Of a DNA stretch of 64,000 nucleotides, positions 33,531 to 45,655 are shown piece by piece. Position 1 is the first letter of the stretch. The number at the start of each line of letters is the position of its first letter. This DNA comes from Trichobilharzia regenti. Taxonomy: Eukaryota > Platyhelminthes > Trematoda > Strigeidida > Schistosomatidae. Under the pieces are notes generated by a model. The model was not told where the DNA came from. It saw only the letters and a list, made by a program, of their open reading frames with translations, and ran no database searches. The stretch covers positions 8,934,589 through 8,998,588 of the forward strand of contig OX235268.1 of assembly GCA_944472135.2 (NCBI GenBank), read 5' to 3'. The position numbers and the translations under genes were made by a program.

Positions 33531-34344
33531 GATAACGCTACTTAGTGGTTTTTATTCCTTGTCACAATTTGTAATTCAATTTTGCTATATTCACTCTATT
33601 TGGTTCCGTTTATGGGAGTAGTCGTTTTTACCAATACTAATGCTTTTGATCTTTTTCTCTCGTTACAGAGAATCCGCAGCAGTTTTTGTCTTAATTTTTC
33701 ATACATTTAGCCTCAAACTACTCGCCAGACCTGTTGGCGTCTAATGTCATCTCGTAACTCACACCAATTGAGGAATTACGAACAGTATATTATTTTTCGC
33801 CGCATAATTTCTTCAAAAAAATAATTTAAAAAATTAAAAAGAAGTAAAGAAAAAAATGTCGTAAAAATAATAATAAATAAACAAATAAAAATAAAAAATT
33901 GAAAAAAGTCTAAAAATAAAGATAAAAAAGAAAAGAAACTTCCAGTGTATAGTTAAATGGACCGATATATTTTTGCGCATAAATGCGTCACTTCTATGCT
34001 GTACATAGTAATGCTCTGAATTTATTTTCACAGATTGTACTATGTTCCTTGGGTTTATGCCTTCATGTAATTCATTTGTTTTGTGAACCGAACTTGTAAA
34101 CATTATGCATCATCTTGGTTATACAGTTCGCAACATAAGCAAAAAAATTTGTAATGGTAATTACTCATAGCTATTGGTTATGTAAACACTTCCCTCTAAT
34201 TTTATAAGTTTTCACAGTAGTAACTTCCTTTGTTTTATTTCACTCTGACGTATTACTTCCATGTTACACCAGTTTTCCTCTCATTTATTCCGCACAAGCT
34301 TTTGTAGTACCTATTGTTATGTTCTAGTTTCCCCGTCGCCAAAT
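33531..34344. other. no gene; A-rich low-complexity stretch
   Basis: Probably the 3' part of the CsRn1-like element at first. 33820-33940 is an A-rich run with many AAAAATAA units. No gene is supported. Confidence 0.45.
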
Positions 34345-34878
34345 TGTTATGTACTCGTCGCTGAATTATTGTTATGGACTGGTCGAGAAACTAATAGTCC
34401 TGACGATAGAAGGCGGAAATCAGAAGACCACTAGGTTTGCGATGATACTTCTATTGTCCAAACACAAGGAGACGAAAATAAATGGTCTCACACCAAAGTG
34501 GTAAGAAAGTAAAGCAAAGTAGTTGTAAAGTAAAGTAGTTCACACAAATTGTGAATGCGAATATATATAAATAATTCAGACAAGCGTGGGAAAAACCATT
34601 AGACAGTCTTAACATGAATGGCTAATTATAATGGAGTGTCGATCCAATTATACATAGCGAATATAGCAGACATGCCAACAAACATATATGGATATATGTC
34701 ACCAAGCAACGGACTGTCAACAAACACTCATATTATATATAATATAATATAAGGAGAATACACATTATTAAAGGAGACAAGTCCATACAAGTGAAGTGGT
34801 CACAGACTAACCGAGCAAACAGAAAGAGAGACCAACTTGCACACACACACATAAATATATATATGTGGATACATATCA
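34345..34878 (-). mobile_element. LTR of family 2 (534 bp)
   Basis: Starts TGTTATGTACTCG and ends GGATACATATCA. It is an inverted homologue of 51101-51635, with the same GACTGGTCGAGAAACTAATA stretch. Flanks CAAAT and CCTAT do not match, so it may be one LTR of a degraded element. On the minus strand it is followed by a primer-binding-like TTGGCGACGGGG. Confidence 0.75.
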
Positions 34879-35944
34879 CCTATACACCGATTTTGAAATC
34901 TTAACCACTTCTCCAATCCTTTTCTGTTGCTTTTACCCTGTTCCTTCTCATGCGCTGTTATAATTATTGCCTTTAACATTGCTGCTAGGTTCTGTTGAAG
35001 CAAGGGAAGGGAGCAAATGTCTAAAATGAAAATTAAACATAATGAGTCACCTTCTTGCTACGACAGCCTTGGCGGCGGAGGTATACCATCAGACCTCCAC
35101 ACAAGTAAGCTCGTAATAGTACGGAGTTTTAAAAGAAAAATAAATAATAAATAGAGACACAATAAAAAACTAAAAACAAAAAAGATGAATAAAAATAAAA
35201 AAAGATAAAAAAGCGCAAAAAAAGATAAAAAACCAAACAGCAGAAGCATGCAACCACACAAGGCACGAGAGTCATTTATTCTTATATTCCATGTTACTTC
35301 ATTAATCATGTGCACACTGCTTTCAAATTGCCCTAACTTTTTTCTTTCCTTTCGCGAAATTTTTTTAAATCTCACTATCTTGAAACCTTCTTGTTCACTC
35401 ACTGCTATTGTACAAAGCCGTCCTACTTTTGTATACCGAAGCTTACTGTTTTCCCACCAACCTTCTAAGTGGGGGGGATAACCTGTAGTGCACACTGAAC
35501 CCTTGAACCTTTGTTTAAACTCGCTCACCCATCGTTTGGCACACCTTTATCTTTTGAGTTGTGACTCTTCCGTACGTTCGTTGGTTCGCTCTCTCGTTGT
35601 GCATTCATTCAGCACACTCTCCGAGCCAACCACCAGTGACGTCAACAGATAAGTTGTACAACCTATTCATTTATAAAATTTCATATTTCATTTGTGTAAA
35701 ATATAACTGTCCCAGATACACTTGTCATCTCAAGTTTTTTTACCTCGATTCCCCTCGTCAGTACTTGCACAATAAGCAGAGCACAGCTAGGGATATAAAG
35801 CGGTGAAGGAGTTTTGTAAGAGCGTTTAGGACTGAGGTCTACCCTAAGCCGGAATAACTCTTACAGCTTCAAAAGAGATACATCTTGTGTGAAAAATCTA
35901 CAGCCAACATAATGGCTGAAAATTGTGATGGAATATGAATATTC
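34879..35944. other. no recognised gene
   Basis: 35115-35240 is A-rich low complexity. Apparent ORFs here are low-complexity readings. Nothing is supported. Confidence 0.45.
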
Positions 35945-36255
35945 CGGTTAGTGTGACCTTTTTAGATTTTAGTAGGGTATTCAACACCTTTTGGCACGAT
36001 CTCCTTCACAAAATAGGCCAGGCAAGGGTACTGACGATCTGCTTCTCTAATGGCTGGAGGGCATTTTAGATGGAAGGGAATCTTGTCTTATCATCCTAGC
36101 ACATCGGCTTCAGGATTTTCACAGGGTTCTATCCTACGACTGTCAATGGCTTCGATTTTAATCAGTGACTTGCCATGCCTTCTGAACTGCCAGGCTCTTG
36201 TTTACACTGGTGACGTACACATTTGGACAGCAATAATTTTCCGGAAGATTTAGGC
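35945..36255 (+). pseudogene. LINE reverse transcriptase fragment
   Basis: Frames give VTFLDFSRVFNTFWHDLLHK (motif A), then SASGFSQGSILRLSMASILI (a decayed motif B, normally GVPQGS) and QALVYTGDVHIWTAI (motif C, normally YADD). The style matches LINEs of the Jockey/CR1 group; it may be the same family as 41583-42005. Non-functional. Confidence 0.65.
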
Positions 36256-36627
36256 AGATTTCAGACAGACCCAAAGACTCTAAAAAACCGTGCCCAGGTT
36301 AGTGGTATTTGCGGAACTTGAAAATTAAATGTTATGACTACGTACCCAGGTAATTCAGTGAGAAAGTTACTCTGTGTTTGACGGCAACTAGTCCTATGTG
36401 TTGTCAGGGTTCGACCTGGGTCCCTCTCTAACTGAAAAGCTGGACACAAGCGTGAATCACTCCGGTGGTGTATCGAAGGCAAATGTGGTTAAACACTGCT
36501 CGCGCACATACTCCTTGACTTTTGCTGTGGTTGTATTTAACATACGTGCCACTGTAGCTTGCGGTATATAGTTTCATTGCCGCTTGATTGCTTCAAAGAG
36601 TCCAATGATCGGTGAAAAAAGCGGTCA

Positions 36628-36813
36628 TTTATTTTTATATTTTTTATTACAGCTTGATTCCACACAGTATTTTCGGTACAAGTATGGAATTCTCAGAATA
36701 TGATATCAGGAGCCGAAAGTTTGCAGACCTACCATTGATATCAGGTGTGCGTCGGCAAGGGATCAAACCTAGAACCATGGTCATGGTCGGCGAGAGTTCT
36801 TACCACTGTGCGA
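36628..36813 (-). mobile_element. SINE family A copy
   Basis: T-rich run, ACAGCTTGATTCCACACAGT, then the complement of the SINE tail and body (ATCAGGTGTGCGTCGGCAAG) and a damaged B box and A box ending ACCACTGTGCG. More diverged than the copy at 22271. Confidence 0.8.
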
Positions 36814-37467
36814 GAATTGATCACATGGTAAGGATTGGGTAGATTAGGTATTTTGTGACCTTTAGCTTCCGTCAGGGTGGCCTAACTACTTCTTACAAGA
36901 ATTCTTGTGATCAGAATCATTCAAGAAAATATTTCTGCCATTAAGTCACTACAGATTTCCTCATGGCAACCAATGAAATATAGCTCATCGGAGAGCGAGT
37001 ACTCATGTGTGCCCGTATTTTTTTTTGCCTAGAGCTTGCCGTCCCCAAGACTCCTAATCAGCTTCGGCGGGTAACTGTAGGGAGGCCGGATAATCATGTG
37101 GAAATGCAGGTCCTGTATCCAAATGGACTGACCCTTTGAGACCCAAGCGACGCCTCTAACAATTGTGAATGATCTAAACTGTTCCTTTACCAATGCCCAT
37201 CCTCCCTTGTCTCACTCTGTCTATTCTTGCAGCTAATCTTACGCGCGTTTTTGTTTTTAAGTGTCATATTTATTATTATCATTACGATTATGGTCATTAT
37301 CTCTCTTTTCTGCCACATCGCACAAGTAAAGTGTGAGAGAATTAACTCCATTCGCAACCGCAGTACTGTTTAAACACAGCGCATACTATGATCCACACAT
37401 AACCAGTCTTCGCACTCACTTGATAGTCAACCAAAGCTACGGTAGTAGAGTCAAAGTAGGAACCACA
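36814..37467. other. no recognised feature
   Basis: No supported gene or known repeat. Confidence 0.4.
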
Positions 37468-37911
37468 AGGAATTTCTGTTGCATGTGTTGTGAGTAGACT
37501 CGGTGAACCAGGATTCAGCAATCAATTTCTCCCTCCACCCAACTATTCTTCAAAATTTCAACTTGTCCCACCCCATTGTGGAGTAGGTGGACAAGGCGCC
37601 TACTATCAGAAACCTGTCGCTACAGTACTCTTGCAGGCGGTATATCGTGAAGTTATCAGATAAAACGACCTTCTGCAAACGAGCTCTACAGTTATCATAG
37701 TTCAGTCTACTAGCACAGCTTGCGGATTTACCAGTGCTAATGCCATGCCCCCCTAAGGCCCATAAACTAGTCCTCATGTTGGTCCCAATGTATTGTGCTA
37801 GAAAAACTTCTGATCATTGAATCTGTCTACTGCGAGACACATTTACCCGAGTATGAATGAAGTGAGGTCGCTTTCATTATTAAACACGTTTTCATAGGTA
37901 CCGTAACATCA
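37468..37911 (-). repeat. PLE-like scrap, then unrecognised sequence
   Basis: 37468-37580 (TTTCTGTTGCATGTGTTG, then CAGCAATCAAT) matches the flank of the PLE endonuclease remnant at 3735-3850. The rest, to 37911, is unrecognised. Confidence 0.45.
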
Positions 37912-38566
37912 GAATCCCGGTGGGTGCATACTGCTGAAGAGTCCCAAACTAGGACGAAAGAGCTGTCCAGTACTCCCAGGTTTTCCAGTGGTTCTCTAAC
38001 TGATGTCAGCTCATGATTAAATCCTCCATGTAATATGAATACAGTAATATTATTATTATTATTATTCACTTGGGTTCCTAGTGGAACATAGGGCTTCAAC
38101 TGCACGTTTCCACTTGCTTCTGTCTTCTGCTGTACTCTTCACCTGCATCCATGTTAGTCCATACTGTTTCAACTCCTCTTCACACGATCTCCTCCATGTC
38201 ACCCTTGCACTGACGACCCACTAGTCGCTTCCCTTTCGGGTTCCACTCGAGTGATGGCCTGATGCGCGATGTCACCCAGCGGCCTCCTCAGCGAGCGAGT
38301 GTCCAATCCATCTCCACTTTCTCCTGCATATTTGTTGGCTGGCGATTGATTGGTTCTTGTTTTGTTTTTTCCCATAGTTTCTTGTTGGTGATTCTTTCTG
38401 GCCATTTGATCTTCAGTATAGAGCCAGCGAAGACCGCTGTTGTTGATAAATGTCTGCAATTGGCTGTTAGAAATATTCCTCCTGACCCGCCAAGTTTCTG
38501 ACCCGTATATAAGAAGTGACTGACTTGACGTTCGTATTGAAAATCCGACCGAATTTTGTTGTTGAT
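37912..38566. repeat. 655-bp direct duplication, copy 1
   Basis: Matches 46318-46972 with one difference seen by eye. It includes the hammerhead SINE tail, an ATT tract and the 3' end of a minus-strand RTE. The constant offset of 8406 bp indicates a block duplication, not two insertions. Confidence 0.88.
37929..37972 (+). ncRNA. hammerhead ribozyme (Sm-alpha-like)
   Basis: In order: TACTG (stem I), CTGAAGA (core C-U-G-A-N-G-A), GTCC / CAAACTA loop / GGAC (stem II), GAA, AGAG / CTGT (stem III, one mismatch), C as cleavage residue after GTC, CAGTA (stem I). This matches the natural schistosome hammerhead layout. The stem III mismatch may reduce activity. Confidence 0.75.
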
Positions 38567-39745
38567 GCCATTATATTTTTGAACCAGTTATCATCCATTT
38601 ACAGTTTGCAAAACGTATTCGTGAAGAATCTATCTTAATACATGCGAAGGGAAATAAAATATTATTTTGCTGTTTTCCGTATCTGCGATTCCGATAGATT
38701 TTCTGCCCTGCTGAAAATATTCATATTACTGGCGCTCTAAATGGATTGTAATATTCCACGAATTTCCTTGTAAGGAGACAAAATTGAGCGTTAAATCTTT
38801 TGAGAAAAAGACAGGTGCAAGTAGCTCTATCTTTTTTGTAACGGCTTCTGAAATCAATGACTGCATAGCTTAACTTCATAAGCATGATGTGTTGACGAAG
38901 TGACGAAGATTTCTAGATTGGTTTCAGGTTGGTGAATGTATGTGTTTCTCGCCTTCCCGATTCTCGCTCGATTTGACATCCTCGTCCATTCCGACCGTCT
39001 GTAGTTGAGACAAAGCTCCCTAGATAAGTGAGTGAATGAAGTAACCTCTTTCAAATACCTCCCGTCGATGGTGATTGGCGTTGAATGTTGCTGCTGCTGT
39101 TGTTGTTATCTGGTTAATTTCATAACCTCCGTCTTTTCTATGTTCACCTGGAGTCCCGTCTTTGCTGCTTCTTTAACCAGCTTGTCGGTTGGTTTTCGCT
39201 TGTAAGTCTTCGATTTTGTGACAGTGGCATCAAACATAAATCCAGGTCTTCTAGGTTCTTCACGTCGGTCCAGGTTATCCGTGTCTTCTCGTTTCCCACT
39301 GTCTGACGCATAATGCAGTCAGTCCACCAAAATTAGGAATATCATCGTCGGTGATAATAAGCACCCTTGTCTGACTCCTGTGTTTACTCCAAACTCCTCG
39401 TTGAGTTTTTCGTTGTGGAGCACGTGACATGTGCCGTTGTCATACAGCTGTTGAATGAGGTTGATGAACATTTGAGGTACGCCGCAGTACTCGAGTAGTT
39501 TCCAAATTACTTCGCGGTCAACGCTTTTAAAGGCCTTCTCAAAGTCTATAAGGTTGCCATTCCATGCTTTGTTCTGTGATGATGATGCGTAGAGTTATAA
39601 TTTGGTCATAATATGATTTCCTCGCTGGATCCAGCTTGTTCGTCGTCCCCATCCTTATTTTTGGTTTTATTGAAAGAAGGTACATCGGCTGACTGGCTTC
39701 CCGAAAGATTTCGCCAGCCTGCGTCATTTCACTTCCCGGATTCCA
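38052..39745 (-). pseudogene. RTE LINE, reverse transcriptase and 3' end, decayed
   Basis: On the minus strand: YYDQIITLRIIITEQSMEWQ, a FEKAF(K)SVDREVIWKLL-type motif A, GVNTGVRQGCLLSPT (motif B), then a polyglutamine tract and KEVTSFTHLS, RARIGKARNTYIHQ, and HQAITRVEPEREATSGSS near the 3' end. The FADD motif region appears lost. About 320 bp at 38567-38890 has no counterpart in 46454-47150 and is a later insertion. Confidence 0.8.
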
Positions 39746-40104
39746 GCGAAAAACAAGGTTTTTGTTTGTATTTTTAGTATTTTTTAAATGTATTTAGGCG
39801 TTGAAGTTTTTGTGGCAATTTGGTTAAGTTTTGGGGAGTGGAGTTGCTAGAACCGCGCCCCAAACCTCCTTCTTTATCCGGGCTTGGGACCGGCTAGAAT
39901 ACTAGCAAGCTAGCAATCTAGGCGAAGATGGTCTTTCAGATAGCACACCCAATTCGGAAAGATCTTTCCTATGACTAAACAAGTTTGTGTAACATAGTGA
40001 TATGCCTGTGTTCATCTGTCTTTTGAACAGAGGTCTTGTTAATATGGGTTTCCAAGATCTTTCTACCCAACAACCCAATATCAAGAAATCATTTACATGA
40101 TTAT
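39746..40104. other. no recognised feature
   Basis: No supported gene or repeat. Confidence 0.4.
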
Positions 40105-40297
40105 TCTATTTATTTTTAGTTTGGTTACAGCTTGATTCCACACTGTATTTTTGGTACAAGTATGGAATTTTCAGCGTGGATATCGGTAGCTCAAATTTTG
40201 CAGGCCGACCACAGATATCAGGTGTTCGTCGGTAGGGGATCGAACCTCGGATCATGTGCATGGTCAGCGAGAGTACTAACCACCGTGCCAACGCCAC
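40105..40297 (-). mobile_element. SINE family A copy
   Basis: T-rich end, TTACAGCTTGATTCCACACT, complement of the LINE-like tail, body (GCAGGCCGACCACAGATATC) and a damaged B box, ending ACCACCGTGCCAACGCC. Confidence 0.85.
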
Positions 40298-41582
40298 GGT
40301 TTTCCCTCTGTTAATTTTATCCACTAATGGCCAGTCAGACCTTTGTGTCAACTTTCTGTTCCTGATTTGGGTGAGTTGTTAAGAATGATATTCCTATTCC
40401 CACATTCTCTACTTTTGCTTTAAATGGTCATTTAGAGCTTCCAGTCGTACTGGCATTACATTTTCCAGCTGTGATAACTTCATACATAAATTCCTTTCTT
40501 TTTTCAGAATGGCAACAAAACTTCGAGATTATGTAGATGGCGCGCAGCTAGATTCATTTCGATAGGTCCTTCAGAATTCCAGCTCTCGACCTCGTTGGTA
40601 GATCTGTTGTTGTGCTCTTTTTGATCAAACTAGCGTACACGCATATCTTAGTACTTCTTCGCGTTTATTATTGTGTCATAAGGTTGTGATTACTCTACGT
40701 CCACGACGTAAATCAAAAATCACTTGAGAAGGAGTACGAACGTGTACTATTGCAGTAACAAAAATTCAAAAGTTGAGCGAGTACGAATGTATCAATTGTT
40801 AGCACTCAATCTCTATATAGTGAAAGTATACTATAATGGTGAGTAATAAACTGGGTCACTGCAGATCCATATTATTATTTCTGGGTGTAATTGAACTTTT
40901 ACCTGGTGGCTTGATGAGTGTGCAGTTACATGCCTCCATTGTGGTGTTGCAGTGAACAGCAGCCCTGCATTTTAGTTAGCACATTATGCTTTCCTGTCAT
41001 AATTTCGCCAGATGGTCCTACAATACTGTGCATCACATGCCTTCTTATATTGTTAGAACACTGCTTTAAGCTTCCATACAGTTCATGGTGCCGGAAATAA
41101 CACCTGCAAAATAGAATGGTGATAAGTGCCACCCCTTTTGCCTCATCAAATTTCTACTCGGGATCGTGGGCACAAGAAGTTTTACTATTTCCATGATGAG
41201 AACGTCAACAGATTCATCACAGAATTTGTTCGCCAATGAAGACGATGCCTTACTGCATCTGCTCTATAGCAAGGGTTTTAGGCAGGTGCAACCTTGCTGG
41301 AACCATTAGTCGTGTAAACCACACTGTATCTCATCATCCACTAGAAAGTGTCGGCTAGTTCGGATACAGTATTCATGATGGTGAAAATCCATTAAAATAC
41401 CCAAGATAGGAAAGATAGACCGAATGGTTGTAAACTTGATTGATTAAATAAGCTGAGGAGTAAATAGTTCTGTAGCCAAATTACTCAGCCAAGGCTCACT
41501 AGTAGAGCTTCTGATGCGATTAACTCATTAAAGCCGCAATTCCTTCAGATGTTATTTTTGAAATGTTATTATTGCACCCCCA
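40298..41582. other. no recognised feature
   Basis: No supported gene. Short ORFs here show no family resemblance. Confidence 0.4.
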
Positions 41583-42005
41583 ATGCTGAGAAGAGTTGCC
41601 AACCTCTTGGAAAGAGTCCAACGACGGGCAACAAAAGGAGTGGTTGGTCTCCGAAACAAACCATATGATGAAAGGCTGAAGAAATTAGGCCTGTTCACAC
41701 TTAGTTACCGTCGGCTTAGGGGGGATTTGATTACTGCCTACAAAATAACAAATGACCAGAATCACCCAAACAAAGGTGTTCTGCCATTGAGTAGGTATAG
41801 GCTTCCACGTGGAAATCCCAGAAGGATAGCTCACCAGAGGGCAAGGACCCGGGTGCGCTCCCACTTCTTTTCACTGCGGGTTTGTCGTCCCTGGAATTCC
41901 TTACCGGCAGATGTAGCTATGGCACCGTCTTTGGACGCCTTTAAGCGAAGGCTGGACAACCATGCAGCGATACAAGGACTGCATCCAAATGGCCTATCTC
42001 CTTAA
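41583..42005 (+). pseudogene. LINE reverse transcriptase C-terminal domain, open for 140 codons
   Basis: Reads [68 protein letters not shown] and FKRRLDNH. This is the standard C-terminal region of Jockey/CR1-type LINE proteins after the reverse transcriptase; the polymerase itself is missing. The frame has no stop. It ends about 720 bp before FBPase exon 1. A truncated LINE is the simplest reading; nothing suggests a host gene. Confidence 0.8.
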
Positions 42006-42069
42006 AATCGCATTTACCAATCAGGGTAGATAATTAAACTCGTCACTTTACTTCTTTACATTCTCTCCC

Positions 42070-42275
42070 GTCTTACTCTCCTGACAACTTATTATTATTA
42101 TAATTACTATTATTATTATTACTATTACCGATATATATATTATTCTTCAAACTTAATGAGCTGACTGTTGTTACGTTTCCTATTTTCGTTTCTGTCTCTT
42201 AGTCTGAATAGCTTCACTAATTATATTTATCATTATTATTATTATTACTATTATTATTATTATTACTATCTCTTT
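42070..42275. repeat. (ATT)n-type triplet repeats
   Basis: Two imperfect TTA/ATT tracts, about 42090-42135 and 42228-42270, probably grown from LINE tails. Confidence 0.8.
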
Positions 42276-42724
42276 TCTCTTGTCGACAATACCGAAGGAC
42301 TTACTGGCGAAAGGATCAACTCCAATCACAGCAGTAACAGTCTTAACATACCTCATACTACAAACCACATATAATTAATCCCAGCACTACTCCCTTTGGA
42401 GTCAACCAAAGCTACGACAGGCGAGTGGCGGGACAAGCTACGCAGAAGTTTACCGAAGATCGAGAACCTATACCTCACAATCAAGAAGCGAGCACAAAGA
42501 AATCAAATTGGTTTATACTAGCTCGTAAAAACGATATTGGATATTGGAAAGGCGTACTCCGGGGTAAGCGGCATGAAGATAGTATCGTAAACTGTGTGAT
42601 CTCCATGTTTCTACGTTGTAGTTGCACTTAAAGATAATTATTCCCATTCCACCAAGTGATCTAGTTGTTTTACCCAATCAATCGTATGACCTAGAATTGG
42701 TGGTAATTTAGTTGGTACGTTACT
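42276..42724 (+). other. 5' flank of fructose-1,6-bisphosphatase
   Basis: Holds whatever promoter and 5' untranslated sequence directly precede exon 1, unless further upstream exons exist. I see no convincing TATA box or start site. The stretch GTCAACCAAAGCTACG near 42402-42417 also occurs at about 37432, so part is repetitive. Confidence 0.4.
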
Positions 42725-42897
42725 ATGGCTTCTTCAAGTGGCCTTGAGACTGACTACATAACTTTAACTCGATTCATTCTTCAAGAGCAACGAAAATGTC
42801 CAAATGCAACCGGTGAACTGACCCAACTTATGAATGGTCTTCAGACGGCTATAAAAGCTGTCTCAAATGCTGTCCGTAAGGCAGGAATGATAAATCT
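42725..42897 (+). CDS. FBP1: fructose-1,6-bisphosphatase, exon 1 (residues 1-58)
   Basis: Begins MASSSGLETDYITLTRFILQ and ends RKAGMIN plus two bases of a Leu codon, followed by a GTAAGC donor. FBPase removes the 1-phosphate of fructose-1,6-bisphosphate, a committed gluconeogenic step in the cytosol. NATGELTQL (residues 27-35) is the AMP-binding helix-loop, so allosteric AMP inhibition is probably conserved. LTRFILQEQRK and AIKAVSNAVRKAG align with animal FBPases. The phase-2 end joins exon 2 exactly (Leu58). Only 58 codons to the first stop if read through, so length-filtered searches miss it. Start chosen because it gives the family's usual N-terminal length. Confidence 0.93.
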
Positions 42898-44035
42898 GTA
42901 AGCTGTGAGATCGAATTCCGTATCATTGTGTTTTAAAAGTCCTATGTGAACAGTGAGAAATAGAAATCTACTTAAGTTTTTAGGGTTGACTTTCTCCCAT
43001 TTAACCCACGTTTTAACTAAATTAGCTCAGTTTTTGTCACTTCGCCCACTTTCGAACGGAAAACTGCTAACGTTTTTACCCACATATCCCAGGTCTAAGA
43101 ATATCCTGTGACTGGGTTGTTTGGCGTCTGTTTAAACTTTTGCTTCTGCTGGCAAACGTATGGAAGTAAAGTAGTAAATGGTATGCATAATATAATTGTC
43201 TACCTTATTTACAGCAGTTATAAGATAATTCAGCGTTTCGGAATGCATTAGTTAACCAGCTTCGTCTCCATTTCCGTATTGTATTCTATCTGCAAAACTC
43301 TGGTGTTACCGTCTATGAATTTCCCAGCATCTGTTTTCAAACCATTATTCGTTACACTAGCTGCAATAGCTGAAATATTACTCATTGTTTTGCTAAGGAA
43401 GCATTCAGTTATGCATACTGTACTGGACAATTCCAGTATGGTAATATGTTTTCTAGTAGCGAGTTCATCATGCTGTTTATCGTGAACTCTGATGATGACT
43501 TTAAGTCACCATAATCCGCTATTAATAATGTATGTTTATTTCGTCTTACTCAAATTCTCCATTGAGCTAAAAAATTTCGACATTCACAGAGCGAACAAAA
43601 GTATAGGCGTATTTTTACTGAATATATCGATCAGTGAAACTGAGTAGTTCAATTTTAGGAGTTAGGAGATTTTTACGAAGCATTGTACTGTAGTGCACTC
43701 TGTTTGGAAATATTACTGAGAACTTGACGTAAATGTGGAGTACAAGCCAATACAGTAGAATAGACCACCATGTTAACCTCTTCTTAACCGAGAAATGTTA
43801 TGGTGCGTGAATTGCTTTCACCCAAACAGCCTTCTATATCAGTGAGTCAAAGTAAAGTATAGATACATTTCGAAATTGCGAATGAATAACTGTGTTAAAA
43901 GTGTAGTCAGCAAATGTGAATAGTTCGGCGTGATTTCCTTCAAGATTGCGGAAACGCTGTACTGACAAGTGCTAACAGACACGAAACCTAGGTCCGAGCC
44001 TTCTTGACGATTCTCCAACCATCTAACAACACTGT
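42898..44035. other. intron 1, first part, no recognised feature
   Basis: Intron 1 spans 42898-50690. This first part has no repeat or ORF I can support. Confidence 0.5.
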
Positions 44036-44165
44036 AGAGTGCACTGGATTGATGACCCATCTAGCACGTTGATCACATTGTTAACTTGACTGACAGATTT
44101 TAATCTGCGCCAAACGAAGGACTAAATGAACGGCATTAATTATTACCTAGTGTCTAATCAAATGA
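44036..44165 (-). repeat. SINE family C tail fragment
   Basis: Resembles 62090-62165: a TTAACTTGACTGACAG stretch, CTGCGCCAAACGAAGGACTA, then ACCTAGTGTCTAATCAAA. Only the tail is present. Confidence 0.5.
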
Positions 44166-44199
44166 TAAAGATATACTGAAGTAACAAATACTAGATGAC

Positions 44200-44700
44200 T
44201 GTCTGAATGGTTTCAACATAGAACTTTGCACTGATGTGCAGCAGTTCAATTTGCCACACTCACTCCATGTAGCACACAAAGCACAAAAAGAAGGTAAAAA
44301 GAAATGCAAAATAGACAGTAAACGGAGGTATTAGGCAAAAAGAATAGTAATAGCGAAGAGCCATATAGTTTTATTGGGTATTATAAGTCACAAGGATGAA
44401 TTCGTGGATAAATTTGCGCCATTGAGAACGATTTTGAGCCATATCACCAATTGTCTGCAGTCATCATTGATTCTCACCATCTCTAGGACCTCATCCACTC
44501 AGGAAGTGTACTCCTCCCTACGTGGCCAGCTTAAAGTAACTGTTGTGGATTTCATTGACTAATGAAGTCATGTTTTGGTTCGACCATCGCTAGCCCTTTC
44601 CCAATCTAACCCTATGCCCGACAAGGATGACGATGTCTAGGCATACGTAACACATCTCCCAATCATCTCAGTTGATTTAGCTTCAAAGCCTTGTCGATTA
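44200..44700 (-). repeat. LINE 3' region of the LGHVLRMP type, diverged copy
   Basis: Homologous to 52498-52985: GTGCAGCAGTTCAA, TGAGAACGATTTTGAGCCA, AACTGTTGTGGATTTCATTG and GATGTCTAGGCATACGTAAC. On the minus strand this corresponds to the C-terminal region of a LINE protein. In intron 1. Confidence 0.65.
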
Positions 44701-45084
44701 ATTTTCCCTCCTTACCTAAAAGGTACTAGATGAAAACAAGCAAACATTTCTGGAATGTAGATAATGATGTGTAAATGCATGTGTACTTCCTATTTTTCTC
44801 GATTATGCTTTCTTTAACCTCAGCCAATCTTTATAGAAGTAGATTCTATTATTTTATCTTGATTTAGATCGCAAACAGCTTTTGCGATCAGTTGATTTCC
44901 CGTAGCTATCTGTTGGGCTGTCTAACGTGTGTATTGATAGCATAAATCATTTCCACTGAGATATCACTTCTCTATTAAATTTACCAGATTTACGCTTTTT
45001 ATTAGGAATATCTATTTATTATTACGTAAAGGAGGGAAGGTGCTTTGATTCCAAGGTTGATAAAGTGGAGAAACAATTTATGGT
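44701..45084. other. intron 1, no recognised feature
   Basis: No supported repeat or ORF. Confidence 0.4.
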
Positions 45085-45655
45085 ATCATATTGGGGTAAG
45101 CTTTATTTCCCTGGGAGGCATTGTTTCAGCTACAGGCGGATGGCACTGATGAGGACATCAAAGCGAGGGTCGGGAAAGCAAGGCAAGCTTTCATTACTCT
45201 CCAGTGTGTGTGTGTGGAAATGAACAGCACTCAGACTTGGCGCGTTACGAAGGGTACTTCGAAGAAACTACAGACCTTCATCAACAGCTGTCTTCGCTTA
45301 ATAATACTCAAGATCAGATGGCAGGTCAGGAAAGATCACCAACAGGGATCTCTAGGAGTGAACAAACCCAGCAGGAACCGATTGTGCAACAAATATGCAG
45401 GAAGAAATAGAGGTGGATTGGTCATACTCTGAGAAAACAAACCAAGTGTTATCACACGCCAGGCCATTGCTCGAGTGGAACCTGAATAGAAAGTGGCGAG
45501 TTAGTCGTCTGAGGGTGACATGGAGGGAGCTATGTGAAGAGGAGATGAAAGCATGTGGGCAGACAGGGAGCCAGGTGAAAACGTTGGCGGGGAACCGAAC
45601 GCAACGGAAATGTGAGGCTGAAGCCCTATGTTCCTCTAGGCACTTAATGAGATAA
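45085..45655 (+). pseudogene. RTE LINE 3' fragment
   Basis: Frames read DGTDEDIKARVGKARQAFIT, QTWRVTKGTSKKLQTFINSC, EQTQQEPIVQQICRKK, RVSRLRVTWRELCEEEMKAC and EAEALCSSRH. These match the C-terminal part of the RTE protein at 8390-8939. Several frameshifts. In intron 1. Confidence 0.8.

Noticed and set aside
33834..34103. minus-strand ORF of 89 codons
   Set aside because: Its Phe-rich end is a reading of an A-rich low-complexity tract; no family signal.
35058..35528. minus-strand ORF of 156 codons with a hydrophobic Phe-rich stretch
   Set aside because: The membrane-like part comes from A-rich low-complexity DNA; there is no homology signal and no intron or promoter context.
38567..38890. 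named transposon inside the RTE copy
   Set aside because: It is an insertion relative to 46454-47150, but its ends show no inverted repeat, LTR or SINE boxes, so no type is assigned.
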